A DNA stretch of 64,000 bases from Clavelina lepadiformis (taxonomy: Eukaryota; Chordata; Ascidiacea; Aplousobranchia; Clavelinidae): positions 5,332,001 through 5,396,000 of the forward strand of contig NC_135240.1 of assembly GCF_947623445.1 (NCBI RefSeq), in the 5' to 3' direction. The notes under the pieces were generated by a model. The model was not told the origin of the DNA. It was given only the letters and a program-made list of their open reading frames with translations, and ran no database searches. Every line of letters begins with the position of its first letter. Positions within the stretch are counted from its first letter, which is position 1. The position numbers and the translations under genes were made by a program. Shown here in pieces: positions 48,985 through 61,455 of the stretch.

Positions 48985-51900
48985 ATCCATCACCACAGCC
49001 AAAACGAGAATTTGTCACTTACAAGATACAGACCGTCTCTGCAGAACAATATAGGTACGTTAACGTTGTCATTAGTGGTAAGCCTTTGTTTGCGCTTGTT
49101 GACACTGGTGCATCAATTACCGTCATATCACATTTGGCTTTTCAACAATGTTCCGCTCAAGATTTAAAAGCCTGCCCTTCAAATGTTCGATTTCTTGGCG
49201 CAAGCGGAACCGTTATCGCGATGGCAGGAAAAGCAAAGCTAAACTTTACCGTTGCCGGAATAGAGGCCACTCGCGACGTTTTTGTTGCGGAGAACTTGTC
49301 GGAGTCTTGCATTCTGGGTTTGGATTTTCTTCAAGACCATGGCTGCATCGTTGACTATGATGTGATGACACTCAAGGCTGGTGGGGGAACATTACCGCTA
49401 TTGAGAGAACCAGGTATTTTGCACAGTTCCTCGATTGCATTAATTGAGTCACTGCTTATCCCCGCATTTACTGAGGTTGTGCTGCCCTGTAATGTTAAAC
49501 GCCCGACTAAGTCCAAGTCTAACGACGTTTTTATACAGAGATCTGAAAGCCTACTAGACAAATACGAAATCTTAGGCGCAAACTACGTAACAAAAACTAA
49601 GGAAAATTTGGTGCCAGTTAGACTTGCCAATTTTACAAATAAAAGCAAGTGCATTCCGGCTGGGACAACTGTTGCAGATTTAATACCAATTGTTGGCGAA
49701 AATGTTTCGTACATTAATGCCTACTCATTATGTTGTATATCGGAAGAGGTTGACAAGCCAGCGACCGATGATGACGTGTCGTCTCTTATTGAACAACTGC
49801 ATCTAAATGATCTTAATTTGTCAGATGTTGAGCGGGAAGCTGTAATCGAAGTAATTCGAAGACGGAAAGCTGCGTTTTCACTCTCTAAACGTGATCTTGG
49901 CAAAACCAATATTCTTACTCACAGTATCGACACGGGAGACGCTGCACCCATACGCCAACACCCGAGAAGAATGTCAGAAGAAAACAAACGAAAGGTAGAT
50001 GAGTTGCTAAAGGGTATGTTAAATGATAACGTTATTAGTCACTCACAGTCGCCTTGGTCTAGCCTAGTTGTGTTGGTAAAAAAGAAGCACGGCAATACAA
50101 GGTTTTGCATTGACTACAGGGCTGTCAATGATTGCACTAAGAAGCACAGTTTTCCTTTGCCACGGATCGATGACAGTTTGGATCAACTCTCGGGGTGCAA
50201 ATATTTCACCACACTAGACCTTAAATCTGGTTACTGGCAAATACCGATGAGTGAAGGCGACCGTGAAAAGACAGCGTTTACTTGCCATCGAGGTTTATTC
50301 AATTTTAATGTTATGCCGTTTGGACTAGCAAACGCACCTGCCACGTTTCAGCATTTGATGCGGATTGTGCTCGATGGGGTTGAATGGAATGGTGCATTGG
50401 CTTACTTGGATGACATCATCATATATGCACGCACCTTTCAAGATCATCTGCACAACTTGGACGACGTGCTTTCCCGATTAGTTGCAGGTGGCCTCAAACT
50501 TAAACCGTCTAAATGCAATTTGTTCAAAGAAGAAGTTAGATTCTTGGGTCATGTGGTTTCAAAATTTGAGGTATCCTGTGATCCGGAGAAAATCTCTGCG
50601 GTTTCCAATTGGCCTGTGCCCTCGTCGATAAAGGATGTAAGGCAGTTTTTGGGACTCGCATCATACTATCGCAAGTTTGTCAGAGATTTTGCCAAAATTG
50701 CGGCCCCACTGTACGATTTGACGAAGCCTCAAAAACAGTTCTGCTGGAATGATAAATGTTTACACTCATTCAACTTGTTGAAAGACGTACTCGTGACAAA
50801 CCCGGTATTGAGATACCCGGACTTTACGCAGCAGTTCATCCTCGATACAGATGCTTCAAATTCTTCGCTCGACTGTGTTTTGTCACAGATTGTAGATGGT
50901 GAAGAACACCCAGTTTCATACGCAAGTAGGTCTTTAACGAAAGCAGAAAGAAATTATTCCACCACGAGGAAGGAACTCCTGGCAATTGTTTATGGGGTGC
51001 AGAAATTTCGTTGTTATCTTGGCACACATTTTCTTCTTCGCACGGACCACGCTTCGTTACGGTGGCTGTGGACAGCTAAAGAGACATACGGTCAATGTGC
51101 GCGCTGGTTTGAAATATTGGCTGATTTTGATTTTAAATTAATACATCGCTCTAGATCAAAGCACTCCAATGCAGACGCACTTAGTAGAAGGCCACAGAGC
51201 AGCAAAACAAGTGATTCTAATAGCGTCGAAGTGAATCCAGAGAGGTATCCGTTTGAAGTTGAAGAAAACTTTAAAACCTGTAAGACCTCGACGGAAAGTG
51301 TTTTAAGTATTGATCTTCGTGAGGGTTTCGGTTGGACTCCTGATCAAATTTCACAAGCTCAAATGTCCGACGAACATCTTTTCGTAGTACTAGGTTGGAT
51401 TAGAGCCAGCGCAAGACCCCCTTTTAAGAAAATTAAGAAGTTGAGCAGTGAGATTCGACATTACTGGTCTTTGTTTGGAGAGTTTTTTTTAGTACACCAG
51501 TGCTTGTACCGCAGTCTGGAAGACACACTGGAAGGAAAACGTCTTCAGTTACTGGTTCCTAAAGAAATGCGTCCGAGAGTGCTGAAAGAGTTACATGACG
51601 CATCACATGGAGGAGGACACATGGGTGTTGATAGAACAGCTGAAAGAGTTTCAAGACGATTTTACTGGCCACGCTGGTAAACGGATGTCCGTGAGTATTG
51701 TGAGCGTTGCACACTCTGTGATTTACGTAAAGCTCCTTTTAAAACACCAAGAGCACCCTTGGTACCTTCTGATGAGTTGGAGCCAATGCAAAGAATAGAG
51801 ATTGACGTCCTTGGAGGACTTCCTGTGACACATTCAGGAAACCGTTACATACTGGTAGCCACTGATATGTACACTAAATATATGCAGGCTTGGTCAATGC

Positions 51901-52844
51901 CATCACAGACACCCCAAGAAACAGCATTTGTTCTTTATCATAACTGGATGACGATTCATGGTGTTCCGGAGCGGATTCACAGCGACCGAGGAGGAAACTT
52001 TGAGAGTCAGTTGTTTAAAGAGCTTATTGATCTTCTCGGCTGCAAGAAATCAAGAACCACAGCATACCACCCTTCTGGGAACGGAGCAGTTGAAAGGGCC
52101 AACAGAACCATCCTTTCCATCATGAAGAATTATGTCCAGCGCGATCCACTATCCTGGGATAAGTCTCTCTCCTCAATTTGTGCGACCTATAACGCCAGTC
52201 GACACGAAGAGACAGGTGTTTCTCCACATTTCCTTCTGACTGGACGGGAATTGAGATTACCAGCAGATTTGATGACTGGACAGCCTTCAAGTCGTCCATC
52301 ATCGTCGGCAATGTTCGATTTACAAGACCGTATGCGGCTTGTCCACGAAGTCGTGAAAACGAGACTCGACCAACGTCGGCAATCCATGAAAGAACGTTAC
52401 GACAAGTCGGTATCGAGACAAGCGAAGTTTCAAGTAGGAGATAAGGTCATGCTGCGAAACACTGTCATATCAAAAGATGAAAAGTGAAAGTTTCACCTCC
52501 CTTATTCAGGCCCCTACGAAGTTGTTGAGACTTTTCCGCCGGTAAATTATCTGATTCGCAATCACGAACGGACGTTAAGAGTACATTTTAACAGGCTAAA
52601 GCTAAGCAGAGGAGACCATCATACAAGGATGCCTTCCTATAGTCAAGCTAGTTGCCCAGAAGATGTCCCCCAGCAATTAGACATGCCCTTGACTGGAGCT
52701 TACTTTTTTAATAGGCCTAACCGATCAAATGCAAATCGTCACGAGAGTAACAATTTTAATAACGCTTGTAACTCCCGAAATAACGGTCGACTTCGCCGAA
52801 GCCCACGTCGCACTATTCGTTACCCAGACGTCGAAACGTATTAA
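48885..52844 (+). pseudogene. pol (protease, RT, RNase H, integrase) of the older gypsy element
   Basis: In the -1 frame relative to gag. Protease LVDTGASITV (about 49095), RT with LDLKSGYWQI and catalytic YLDDIIIYA (about 50402-50430), RNase H (LDTDASNSSLD, LRTDHASLRWL), integrase zinc finger, DDE core (IEIDVLG, HSDRGGNFES, GNGAVERANRT). TAA at 51678-51680 interrupts the zinc finger and TGA at 52485-52487 the C-terminal part; reading then continues in the same frame to 52844. So pol is otherwise open but cannot be made whole. Confidence 0.88.
48945..48981 (+). promoter_or_regulatory. -1 ribosomal frameshift signal at the gag-pol overlap
   Basis: Heptamer GGGAAAC at 48945-48951 lies in the gag frame as G GGA AAC, the classical slippery arrangement. 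After a 6-base spacer, GGGGCGG (48958-48964) pairs with CCGCCCC (48975-48981), extendable by three inner pairs to a tetraloop. Slipping back one base enters the pol frame exactly. Confidence 0.8.
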
Positions 52845-53460
52845 TTGTTTATTTGTGTGATGCTTGATGTTATGTTGTTGACTACTTTCCTATGATTTGT
52901 GTTTTATATACCACAGTTTCACATATACCAAGTATGATGGTATTTTATTTCGGATCCGCTTATATATCGTCTATTTTAGCTATCAATCTCACGTTTTTAT
53001 ACCTTTTGTTGTGTTATTGGCATGAAGCATTATTTGTAACCCATCTTTATTGTGTTTGTACTATTGTTTTGGTATAGTCAACAAATGTTTGAATTTCTTT
53101 TATAAAAAGTTATTTAAAATTTTGCTGTGGTTTTCAATGTAATGTTTGTATTTATATTATTTACATAGAAATGCTTTACCTTGATTTCCGTTTGTTTTTA
53201 TTGGTGTGATAATCATAATTTTTTCGCTACTGCACCGTTTTGCTGTGTTTGAGGAATCGTTTTTGTAAACCTTTTTTTTTGTGGCCCACTGTGGCATGCG
53301 TGGTCGACAATTTTCTTCAAGATTAACACATTCATCTGGGTAACAGAAGTACTAGCGGTTGCTTCGTGATTATATTGTCATTTTTAGTTTTATTTTCCAT
53401 ATATTTAGCTTATAGCCAGTTATGCTAATGTCGAAGAGAAATTTATTGGAGGGGGAGGAG
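52845..53460. other. Non-coding 3' part of the older gypsy element
   Basis: T-rich, no env-like ORF; ends with the purine tract before the 3' LTR. Confidence 0.6.
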
Positions 53461-53679
53461 TGTTACGTGTTTTGTGCTCGTTTGACGTGCCTTTGTGTTT
53501 CTGCCTTCGGCCGGAGGCGCTGATGGTTGTAATTGCGCATTGCTAGTTGGCGAACCAGTGACTCTACCGATGCCTGAGCTGTGTGCAGACGTGCCATGTT
53601 TTTTACCATTTTTATCAAATACAATTCTATAGTTTAACTGCAGGTCTATTCGAACCAGCATAGAAAAAGGCCGGTAACA
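53461..53679 (+). repeat. 3' LTR of the older gypsy element
   Basis: 219 bp partner of 47898-48116. Confidence 0.92.
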
Positions 53680-53689
53680 CTAATTTAGA

Positions 53690-54200
53690 TTTGAAGAAGC
53701 ATGAAAGAAACTGGTACTTAGTATAACTTAATTTGTACCTCAATCATAGGAATATCCTCAAGCCGTGTTACCTGTAAGCTAATTGTCACTTCCACTGGAA
53801 AGCAAGTGTTCTGCACCAGTTAATAAATAACAGTTTTGCAAATTCAGAAGCAAGTTACTAGAAGTCGTTTCAATGTTTCAGAAATTAATTGTTTATGTTG
53901 ATCGTTTATAGATTTGGGAAGGTCGTACATTTACTTTATGCATATAAACTGTGAGCTATATGAAACAAAACAGTTGTTGCACCATGCTGTCACTGATGAT
54001 GCATCGATCCTCATGTTATCTTACTGCAAATTATCTTATTATCTTATGGCTATCAGCCTCGTCCAACGCCGACAATTCTTTTTATCTTATTTAGCGAAAA
54101 CTGATTCACACAGATTAATGACTCAAAATGCAATTCTATTGTTTGGAAACTTTTTTGGTATATGGCACCAGATGCTTGTTGTGAGACAATCTGTAGCGTG
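53690..54200. repeat. Inverted repeat arm b (partner about 57105-57592)
   Basis: About 500 bp nearly identical in inverse orientation to 57105-57592: e.g. gcatgaaagaaactggtact here and agtaccagtttctttcatgc there, ctggtgccatatac and inverse. Differences are scattered substitutions and small indels. Confidence 0.85.
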
Positions 54201-54426
54201 ATACCGGCATTCACTTGTCTGTGACAAAATCTAAACCCTTGCTCATGAGACAACGGAAAGCTAAATATTTGATAAATTGTTAAGACCATCAAAGCAATAA
54301 GTTATACAAAGGAATCTATTTGAGTTATCTATAGGCCTTAGCTACATCCAGGCAAGTTAGTCACCTGTATTCGTAAATTTTCTAGAATTCTGGCACAAAA
54401 CATTTTAGTGCTATACTATATTTCAC

Positions 54427-55743
54427 TGTAACATTGTTTTCTGATACGCTTGATTGTCCTGTCTGCCTTCGGCCTGAAGCGCTGTGACATTCCAGCGACG
54501 CTCCATTGGCAGTGTGGACGTGCCTAGATTTTACGGTTTTGAAATGCAATTTGATACAGTAAACTGCAGATCTCTTCGAACCAGCAATAGAAAAAGGCCG
54601 GTAACATTTGGCGAGCACGGCAGGACCTGCAGTTTAAAAACATGTATAAATAAAGTGATCTAGACCAGGTTTTATCCAGGAAGATACTTTTCTCCCTCCA
54701 TCCAAGTTTTAGCTCGTTTTTATCCACGTTTGAAAGTTTCTGGGACAGTGTGGACGCAACAGCAGCTGCTCGAAAACATGCTTTTATGCTCAGTTTACCG
54801 GAAGAGGTGAAGTTGGAAATGAAATGCAATGGTGTAGAAGTAGGCACCATGAATTATGAAGAACTCCAAGTCCAAGCTGAGGAAGTTGCCTGTTGCTCAC
54901 TTCGATGTAACAACGCCATGGTTTCATCGTCTACTGCAGTATGATGTGATGACAATGAAGGCTGGTGGAGGAACATTACCGCTATTGAGAGAACCAGGTA
55001 TTTTGCACAGTTCCTCGATTGCATTAATTGAGTTACTGTTTATCCCCGCGTTTACTGAGGTTGTATTGCCCTGTAATGTTAAACGCCCGACGAAGTTCAA
55101 GTCTTACGACGTTTTTATACCGAGGTCTGCATGCCTACTAGACAAATACGTAATTTTAGGCGCAAATTACGTAACAAAAACAAAGGACTATTTGGTGCCA
55201 GTTAGACTTGTTAATTTTACGACAAAGAGCATATGCATAGCGGTTGGGACGATTGTCGCAGATTTAGTACCAATTGTGAAAGAAAATATTTCGTACATTA
55301 ACGCCTACTCATTATATTGTATATCGGAAGGGGTTGACGAATCAACAACCGACGATGACGTGTTTTCTCTCATCGAACAATTGCATCTAAATGATCTTAA
55401 TTTGTCAGATGTTGAGAGGGAAGCTGTGATCGAAGTGATTCGAAGACGGCAAGCTGCTTTTTCACTCTCTAAACAAGATCTTGGCAAAACCAATATTCTT
55501 ACTCACAGTATTGACACGGGAGACGTTACACCGATACGCCAACACCCGAGAAGAATGTCAGAAGAAAACAAACGAAAGGTAGAAATGCGGATAGTGCTCG
55601 ATGGAGTTGAATGGAATGGTGCATTGGCTTACCTGGATGACATCATCATGTACGCACGCACCTTTCAAGATCATCTGCACAACTTAGACGACGTACTTTC
55701 TCGACTAATTGGGATGGGAAATGGGAAATGGACAGTTGTGTAA
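54427..55743 (+). mobile_element. Deleted relative of the older gypsy element
   Basis: Begins with a diverged 180-bp LTR (54427-54606, ending aaaaaggccggtaaca) and the same primer-binding region (tttggcgagcacggcagg), then a short gag piece (to about 54915), then jumps into the protease end of pol (54940) and reads to the RT start. A second deletion fuses that to the YLDD block (at about 55582). No 3' LTR; the copy stops at about 55743 against an inverted repeat. Confidence 0.85.
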
Positions 55744-56060
55744 ATGTCGCAGAAATCTAAATTAGTACCAACGACCGCCTTACGTAAGCATCACGTGATG
55801 AGCAGGTCGAAGAAGCTGATTGGACGATTTCGTCAGGATGTTTTAATAAACGTTATTCTTGGAAGTTTGCGACATTGCTTGCTGCTAAGCATATCGGCGG
55901 CGGCGGCATCTTCAAATGCAAGTAATGTTTCGCGACAAAGCGATCTATGTAATGTGCTGGTTGTTATTCGCCAGCAACCATGAACAAAATCTGAAAATAT
56001 TTCACTGCAAATGCGATAGAAAGTAAGGCTATAAGACAAACATTATGAAAGCTTCTTTTC
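55744..56060. repeat. Inverted repeat a' containing the empty insertion site of the older gypsy element
   Basis: Reverse complement of the DNA on both sides of the older element: aaatctaaattagtacca here equals tggtactaa + tttagattt there without the element. Then continues as reverse complement of arm a (47590-47897). A 79-codon ORF across it is incidental. Confidence 0.85.
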
Positions 56061-56065
56061 AACTG

Positions 56066-57104
56066 TTTGTTTCAGTCTGTTTATATAAATATCCCACTCG
56101 TATTTAACTATATTCATGTATAGTTAAATACGAGTATATATAGTTTTATAGACGCTGTGCCGTATACGAAACGCATTGTGTTGAAAACACAGTACGTTGA
56201 TAGAACGAGACAAAGAAACAACCGGTTCATATATTGTGAACAATTTCCGGTTTATAGCAAGATTGAAGATTAACTACGTGGGTATACGAGCTTGGTGCTT
56301 CTGTTAATTAAAGTAGATTAGACTACATAGGTTATAAATGCGCGTGCAGTTGTCGAGTTTGGGTTGGAAACAGATTGTTGAACAGTCATGGAGTTTAGCG
56401 AAAATTTGATCGCTAGCAGCTTAGAAAATACGTTTTAAAGGTGGCAATTCAACTGCAGCTGAGCGTATTCTACAGCAAAATACTAACCAACATATTATGC
56501 GTTAATAAAACGTCGAAAACGCGTCATACTGTCATGAAAAAATTCAAAGAGAGCAATTGAATAAAACACTGCTATGGTTATTTTATTAGTTTAGTTTAAT
56601 TCTAAAATTACAAATCCTAACACGCACAGTGCAAAGATGTAATGCGCCTGGATTACTGAGTTTTAATGCGGGTACGATGTTGCCACAGAGATAGTCTGTT
56701 TAAAAATTTTGGTGGTAAATGGTTATTAAGGAAACGATAACTAAAAATTTGTTTATAATTAAGTACAGAATATACACCACATAATAGAAGATTAAAAATA
56801 AATACAAAAGTGATCGGAGCTTGAAATTGTATTCCTTTTTTGCTGTACAACTGACATACAGATGTGACTTTAGAATAACCAAGTCCGTAGCCAGGCTAAA
56901 TTTTTATGTATGCAAACAAGTCAAGTTTATCCCGAGTTAAGTGTGTTGTTAAATGCAGTTTAGCGCTAAAATGTTTTGTCCTAGAATTCTAAAGATTCAC
57001 GAATACAGTCGACTAACTTGCCTAGATGTAGCTACGGCCTATACATAACTGAAATAGATCTCTCTGTTTGTCTTATTGCTTTGATGGTCTTAACAATCTT
57101 AACA
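56066..57104. other. Non-coding, repeat remnants
   Basis: Contains the deleted copy of the 38655-38870 repeat (56878-57010) and a short palindrome (ttaactatattcatgtatagttaa near 56105). No gene seen. Confidence 0.4.
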
Positions 57105-57592
57105 ACAAGCATCTGGTGCCATATACAAAAAAAGTTTTTTAGCACTGGTGTTGGATTTCGAGTCATTAATCAGTGCGAATCAGTTTTCGCTAAATAAGAT
57201 AAAAATAATTGTAGGCGTTGGACGAGGCTGATAGCCATAAGATAATAAGATAATTTGCAGTAAGATAACATGATGAGGATCGATGCAATCTTACTGACAG
57301 CATGGTGCAACAACTGTTTTGTTTCATATAGCTCACAGTTTATATGCATAAAGTAAATGTACGACCTTCCCAAATCTATAAACGATCAACATAAACAATT
57401 AATTTCTGAAACATTGAAACGACTTCTAGTAACTTGCTTCTGAATTTGCAAAACTGATATTTATTAACTGGTGCAGAACACTTGCTTTCCAGTGGAAGTG
57501 ACAATTAGCTTACAGGTAACACGGCTTGAGGATATTCCTATGATTGAGGTACAAATTAAGTTATACTAAGTACCAGTTTCTTTCATGCTACG
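57105..57592. repeat. Inverted repeat arm b'
   Basis: Reverse-complement partner of 53690-54200. Confidence 0.85.
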
Positions 57593-57738
57593 CTAAACGG
57601 CTAATTTATTGCTTATATGCAGCCTTTCTAATAAGCTTTTTCTATTCTTCTGACTTACTGTTACTTATTTCTGTCATAAGCCAGCAGACTTGATAGATTC
57701 AAGCAAAGTAATTCAATTTTATTTGCTTTCATTTAATA

Positions 57739-58294
57739 CAGGGTGGGGCAGAAAAACCTACCACATTTCAAATTGTTACTCTACCAAAGCTGTAGCAGTC
57801 TGACAGGAGGTTGAATTGAAATTTTGCAGCAAAGAACTTACCATTTGTTTTTCAGGTTTTAGTTTTTATAAGTAAATAATGTTTTGTGCAAATTTTTAAA
57901 ATTTTGTATCTGTATGTAAAATGGCCTGGACTGGCGAACACCGTGCATTTATTGTGGAAGATTTCATTAGAAATGGGAAATCTGTGACTCGAACGCTAAG
58001 AAATTTTAAGACTCATTTCAAACTAAACCGTAACGATCCTGGTCCCAATCGAAAATCTGTAATGCCCTGGGTCAAAAATTTCAGAGCTACGGGTTCAACA
58101 CCAAATCGCCTTCAGAAATCGCCTGCAACAATGTATTACATCTCGAGGGCGCCACCTACAGGATGTAATCTTTAAAACATAAATACATCAAATGGTAACC
58201 TATTCACTTTGAGATGAGACAATAACTGTTTTGATTGCTTATAAATTTTGTCTCTTTTTCCTATTTTGAAATGTGGTTTTTCTGCCCCACCCTG
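57739..58294 (+). mobile_element. Mariner/Tc1-type non-autonomous element
   Basis: 556 bp flanked by TA on both sides (57737-57738, 58295-58296). Inverted ends begin with the same 20 bases, CAGGGTGGGGCAGAAAAACC, and continue with accacatttcaaa after a 4-base indel. Retains only the N-terminal helix-turn-helix part of a transposase; the DDE core is gone. Confidence 0.88.
57921..58175 (+). pseudogene. Transposase N-terminal HTH remnant (DUF4817-like)
   Basis: 84 codons starting MAWTGEHRAFIVEDFIRNGK, with NRKSVMPWVKNFRATGS; this pattern (MAWT-EHRAFVVE-F, R-TI--WV-NFRATGS) is the helix-turn-helix N-terminus of a widespread Tc1/mariner-related transposase. It ends abruptly at the deletion point; not functional alone. 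Confidence 0.75.
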
Positions 58295-58698
58295 TACAAA
58301 AGACTTGTATAAAGCGTTTTCCACCAAATATAATTGTCGGATATAGAAACAATATATCTGGTACATCCGAATACAGTTACACCTAGAGGCAGAGATCTTG
58401 GTGGTCCGGAGGTCCCCGGACGATTTTTGCAAGCTACAAATGTACACACAATCACATACTGCTATACAATTACGTCATTTCAATTTCAATCGTATAAAGA
58501 GGTTTAAAAGCAAGTAGTTGCCAAGGAAAAACTTAAAAACTTTTTATAATTAGCTTGAACTAATCATGTTCGAGTGCGTTGCGTGTTTGGATGATCCTGC
58601 ATTAAGATTTGGAGTCTACCACAGTAGTATCAATGCGTACTTTACTTATAAAACTAGCTGTGAGTTACAATCATTGATAAAAGTTTTACTAGAAGAGA

Positions 58699-61446
58699 AT
58701 GAAGCTCCAACGTCCAAAATCGAAATATCTAACGCGGCTTGTTGCCGCAATTCTTGCTTTGTTTCTGGTCGGGTCGCTCTCAACAGTTTCATATTCCCAG
58801 CACTTTGGAAAATTGATGGTTAATCCACAAACGACTGCTTCAAGCAAACGTCATGAAAAGATTTTTATCGGTAAGTAGCAAAAACTTTTAAAAAGTTTCG
58901 TTTTAACTTTCATATATAGATGACGTACGTTTTGTTTTGTTTGAAAAATTTTAACACCGAGTATTTCAAATTAAAATTGAATACTAAACTAAAAATAAAA
59001 AAATACAAAACTAAACGGTTAACGTTTTCGGAATATTGAGCAGTTTAAATACAACGATATCGTGTTCAAAGCAACCAGTTAATAATGTCAGTGTAATACT
59101 TTAAACCCACAGTAGATGATAAAGCTCCGGAGACAAGCCATAAGAAGATCAGTTCAGTGATAAGTTCCGGTCCTCATGCTCCGGAAAATGGAGAAGTGGA
59201 AGCTGGAGAGAAGTTTTTGCAGTCGTTGTTTAACGTCAAAACAGGCCGAGGCGAACCCTCGACGTTGTCGGAAAAAGGAATCGACTTGTTCGGTGAGTTT
59301 TATGGGGATAAAAATTTTGTTTGTTTCAAACTTTCGCTGATATTCTTGGTAAGTATTGCGTTGTAGCTGGTTTGTATGTGGGACACTTTGTACTGTTAAA
59401 ATTTCAACCTATCCCACTTTGTAACTGTCTCATTACACCCCAGCCCTTGCCATTGAAGTCTCTTTTGATTGATACCAACTACATTGTATCACGTCTCACG
59501 TCAAATCTCTGAATCTAAACCCAAAATGCTTGCGCATACAATTGTTCATATTACAGTATATTGCATGTAAATTATACACAATAAGTATATTATAGTTTGT
59601 TCATTAAGTTCTTATATAGAACAATATGTATTTTATATTATATGCAACGATTTAGAATTCAAAATGTTCTTACTTTCAAAATTTAGATTTGTTCAGCATC
59701 TGTTATGTTATATTATTAATATTCTTACAAAGTGAAGCAAAAAATGCAACTTGATTGTAGTAGAAATTTCCCGCTTAAATTGTTTTATTATTTTTCATTT
59801 TACTTAAAACCACTGTCCATGAGACATGGGACAAGCTTCATGTTCTCCGTCACATCCAATCATCCCATGGGACGAATCTCATGCGAAATTTCACATGCTA
59901 ATACGGATGTTTGCTGAAAATTTGCAATAGGTTCAATTTTATACTATTTCAATGTTGCCAACACATTAAAGCCCACCGGGGCCTTTTCCCCAAAATGTTA
60001 TCCTTGATCGCAGTTAGGATTTTCTCTTATACTCACGAGGGTCTTTGTCTCATCAGCCAACCACCGACCTGATCGTCCTGAGCTTTAGAAGGAAAGTCCT
60101 CAACAGCTGGTGAGGAGAAAAGAACTCCGGGAACGATGTTCCGCGGAAGAGCTTAATCCCCTCCTCGATCTGTCACGCTTGGTTTACGATGACAAACACA
60201 AAGTAGTCATGTGCGTAGTGCCCAAGGTAATATCCATAGACATCACATTTTTAAAATGGAATATTCCAAAGTTTGAGTTTGATGAGTTTATTGAGGTTAA
60301 ATTCCATTTAATGGTTTGCCATTGATGTTGTTTTGCAAAAGTGTTACGCGTCGTTTATTCATAGTAAAACTAAAAATTCGTGTTAAACCAAAATACAGTT
60401 AGTGCAATTAGTTAGTAAACTACAACCAGTAAAGTCAAAAATATAACTGCCGCGTAAACGGTCTCAGTGTTGATTGACTTGTAATAAGCTCATTTTTGCA
60501 TTTACTAAAACACTTGTCCATTTTAGACCGGGAGCTCGACCATGAAGAGTGCGATGCTTTACTTGCAAAGAAATGTCGACAAAGCGAATATCGATAAAGT
60601 TGCTTCACCACGTTTGTATTTGCAAACGGGCATAAGCACTCTTAACCGGTAAGATTTGTTGAAAGTTGACACAAGTTCCATTGCAGCATTCTATGAACTA
60701 TGTTCTACAAACAAAGACTAAAAAGTGTTTGGAAAAAATAGTGACGATTCATGATCATATCATGATCATATCACGTAACACGTGTGATATTAACATTGCG
60801 CTTGTATCTGACACAGGAATCTTGTTTCAGATTACCGAAGACAGAAGCATTGAAAAGATTGCTCAACTACACCACGTTCGTTGTCATGCGCGATCCTACA
60901 GCTCGCATTGTCTCCGCACACAGCAGTAAATTCACCAACAGGACCACAAGCACCTATTTCAAACTATCTTATGGTCTTCAGATTGCCATGCAACAGGCGA
61001 AGTTATTTTCAAAAGGGGTCAACCTGAATGACAGGTGTATTGTGACGTGCATAACTGTACAAGCTTACTTCTGTTCTTTTTCTCCCTTCGGCGGCATCTT
61101 ACGAATTTCGGCTTCGAGTTCATGTCGTTAAATTAACGAATCAGCACTCGCTCGAACTTTTGTATTTTCACATCAGGAACATCGTCGCCACGTCCAACTT
61201 GAAAATGGATCCCGATTTCCAACGATTGTCAACCGACGAACAACAAGAAGTGATTGATTATGCCAGAATAATGCGATTCGGGAATATTTCGTTTCACCAG
61301 TTTGCAAGGTTGGATTGAATCAATGCATAGTCTCATCCAATTTATTGGACGTAATTTCCTTTTTCTTTCAAAGGTTCGTGTCACAAAAGAATCCCAGCCG
61401 TACAATGTTGTTAGAACCTCACTGGCGCCCTCAAGTTGACTTATAC
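58699..61446 (+). pseudogene. Carbohydrate sulfotransferase copy B, broken
   Basis: Same exon structure as copy A: 58699-58870, 59116-59292, 60057-60226, 60527-60648, 60831-61034, 61177-61308, 61374-about 61446. Signal anchor (LVAAILALFLVGSLSTVSYS), sulfate-donor region (PKTGSSTMK, where the conserved Cys is Ser) and FVVMRDPTARIVSAHSSKF are recognisable. Exon 3 carries TAG at 60086-60088 where copies A and C have Trp. The last exon is cut after HWRPQVDL by an inverted junction, so the Cys-rich C-terminal block is missing. Both defects argue for a pseudogene. Confidence 0.85.
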
Positions 61447-61455
61447 ACAATACAC

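Larger units (their letters stand above)
47898..53679 (+). mobile_element. Ty3/gypsy LTR retrotransposon, older full-length copy
   Basis: 5782 bp; LTRs of 219 bp (47898-48116, 53461-53679; TGTTAC...GTAACA) differing at about nine positions. Target duplication CTAA (ACTAA if the terminal A is shared), confirmed by an empty paralogous site at 55755-55770. Primer-binding site TGGCGAACACGGCAGGAC begins 2 bases after the LTR; purine tract ggagggggaggag precedes the 3' LTR. Order gag, protease, RT, RNase H, integrase. Two nonsense codons lie in pol (51678 and 52485). No env. Confidence 0.95.

Noticed and set aside
55744..55983. 79-codon ORF starting MSQKSK
   Set aside because: Lies entirely in the inverted repeat; the partner sequence at 47679-47897 contains the same frame only as an antisense ORF joined to LTR sequence, so it is not a gene.
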